64,000 nucleotides of DNA from Iodidimonas nitroreducens. Its GTDB lineage: Bacteria > Pseudomonadota > Alphaproteobacteria > Sphingomonadales > Rhodothalassiaceae. The notes below the pieces were generated by a model. The model was not told the DNA's origin, ran no database searches, and was given only the letters and a program-made list of their open reading frames with translations. The position numbers and the translations under genes were made by a program. Positions within the stretch are counted from its first letter, which is position 1. The number at the start of each line of letters is the position of its first letter. Location of the stretch: NCBI RefSeq assembly GCF_008579165.1, contig NZ_BKCN01000002.1; one strand, 5' to 3'. Positions 62,897 to 64,000 of this stretch are shown piece after piece.

Positions 62897-64000
62897 CATT
62901 CAAACCCTATTGGCTGCTTTTGCCGATCCTGCTCGCGGGTTGCGCCGGTGGCGAAGATATCAGCGAGCCGGATGCCGGTGGTGGCTATGATGCAGAGAGC
63001 GATGAACGCATCCCGGTTTTGACCTTCGATCAAGAGCTGGAAGCCGATCCGGCGATTGCCGATGTGCGGGTGATCCTGCCCCAGCCCTATCGCAATCGCG
63101 ATTGGCCGCAATCGGGGGGCACACCGCAAAATGTGGTGCAGCATCTGGCTTTGAATGGCAGCCTGAAGCGGGTGTGGCGAACCGATATTGGTGAAGGTTC
63201 AGATATTCTGACCCGCTTGATTGCATCGCCCGTGGTTTATGATGGTGTGGTTTATACCGTCGATACCCGTGGGCTGGTAACGGCGATCAATGCCAGCAAT
63301 GGCCGCAAGATCTGGACAAACCAGCTCAGGATGAAGGGCGAAAAACGGGCACTGGCCTTTGGTGGCGGGGTTGGCTATGCGGATGGCAGGCTTTTCGTTT
63401 CAACGGGCTATGGCTTTCTCGCCGCATTGGACGCGAAAAGCGGTGATGAACTCTGGCGTCATGATGCAATGATTCCTCTGCGCGGGGCTCCCAGTATCGA
63501 GGATGGCCGGGTTTTCGTGCAAACTCAGGATAATCAGATTCTGGCCATTGATGCGCAAAAGGGCACTTTAATCTGGACTCAGGCCAGCCTGCCCGAAGAT
63601 GCCGGACTATTGGGCGCGGCTTCACCGGCCATTGCTGGCGATACTGTGGTGGCCGCCATGTCATCGGGCGAATTGATGGCCATGCGCGTGGAAAATGGGC
63701 GGTTGGCCTGGCAGGATACCCTGTCGCGCACCCGACGCCTGACCCCCTTGGCATCCCTGGCGGATATCGATGGCAATCCGGTTATCTCGCGCGGGCGGGT
63801 TTATGCCGTTGGCCATGCTGGCAGCATGGCGGCGATCGATATGCGCAGCGGTGAACGGGTGTGGGAACGCAGCATTGCTTCGGTTCACACGCCGTGGATT
63901 GCTGGCGAATATCTGTTTGTTTTGAGCGCCGATGCCGAGCTTGCGGCCTTGTCACTGGCCGATGGGCGCGTGCGCTGGGTAACCCGCCTGCAGCGGTTTA
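62893..64000 (+). CDS. bamB: Outer membrane assembly factor BamB (3' end outside the window)
   Basis: A lipoprotein of the BAM complex. It starts with GTG at 62893, overlapping the previous stop as GTGA, and has the lipobox LPILLAGC. PQQ-like beta-propeller blades follow (GLVTAINASNGRKIWTNQL, FLAALDAKSGDELWRHDA, ILAIDAQKGTLIWTQ, GSMAAIDMRSGERVWER). At least 369 residues are present without a break; a short C-terminal part is missing. Confidence 0.92.
   Translation, partial: MTFKPYWLLLPILLAGCAGGEDISEPDAGGGYDAESDERIPVLTFDQELEADPAIADVRVILPQPYRNRDWPQSGGTPQNVVQHLALNGSLKRVWRTDIGEGSDILTRLIASPVVYDGVVYTVDTRGLVTAINASNGRKIWTNQLRMKGEKRALAFGGGVGYADGRLFVSTGYGFLAALDAKSGDELWRHDAMIPLRGAPSIEDGRVFVQTQDNQILAIDAQKGTLIWTQASLPEDAGLLGAASPAIAGDTVVAAMSSGELMAMRVENGRLAWQDTLSRTRRLTPLASLADIDGNPVISRGRVYAVGHAGSMAAIDMRSGERVWERSIASVHTPWIAGEYLFVLSADAELAALSLADGRVRWVTRLQRF

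Overview
The window is a 64 kb piece of an alphaproteobacterial chromosome. The evidence is the FlbT/FlaF flagellin regulators, a phasin with a PhaR-like operator, TrmFO, HspQ, NrtS, the psd-pssA pair, yajC-secD-secF followed by a Mth938-type gene, and dispersed GC-rich palindromic repeats (cgtcAccccGGgc... type) common in this class. The exact order cannot be fixed from sequence alone; a free-living, flagellated, aerobic, PHB-storing, iron-scavenging heterotroph fits. Most of it is ordinary core genome.

Layout. 1-1290: a run of very small membrane-protein genes on the minus strand, partly very AT-rich, bracketed by two diverged copies of a 49-nt repeat. 1343-5000: TonB-dependent receptor and PepSY membrane protein behind a Fur-like box. 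5292-12481: DUF305/LVIVD secreted protein, methyltransferase, periplasmic protease, YccF, acyl-CoA dehydrogenase, GST. 12676-19725: mazG, nlpD-like, yajC-secD-secF-Mth938, succinate-semialdehyde-type dehydrogenase. 19838-21219: phasin and MoxR ATPase. 21220-26429: flagellar filament cluster (flbT, flaF, two flagellins, flaG) with three clear sigma-54 promoters. 26426-27561: YbjQ operon. 27712-28926: thiolase. 28956-33893: phenylalanine/tyrosine catabolism (MarR regulator, hppD, hmgA, fah, phhA). 33896-38604: two sugar-transferase-like genes, coaD, peptidyl-prolyl isomerase, trmFO, nrtS, hspQ. 38685-47633: hypothetical gene, Atm1-type ABC exporter, psd-pssA, RND pump with PadR regulator. 47804-56424: SPOR lipoprotein, tRNA-Gln, ppx-rlmE, guaB, rsmB, TPR protein, guaA. 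56558-57254: a self-contained three-gene operon of two membrane proteins and an XRE regulator with twin operators. 57366-64000: secreted katG, old-yellow-enzyme, panB, YfgM-like protein and bamB (cut by the window end).

A caution for every reader: at least twelve genes, including essential secD and secF, are interrupted by one-base frameshifts. In eleven places (ten in protein genes, one in the tRNA-Gln acceptor stem) the frame or stem is restored by putting back one C (or G) in a short C/G run, often next to CCTTG. This looks like systematic base-calling loss, not biology, so I annotate those genes as single features across the break.

The most unusual things are the small-membrane-protein islet at the left edge, the XRE/membrane-protein operon with two TGT-N12-ACA palindromes, and the shared enhancer-like palindrome upstream of the two sigma-54 flagellin promoters.
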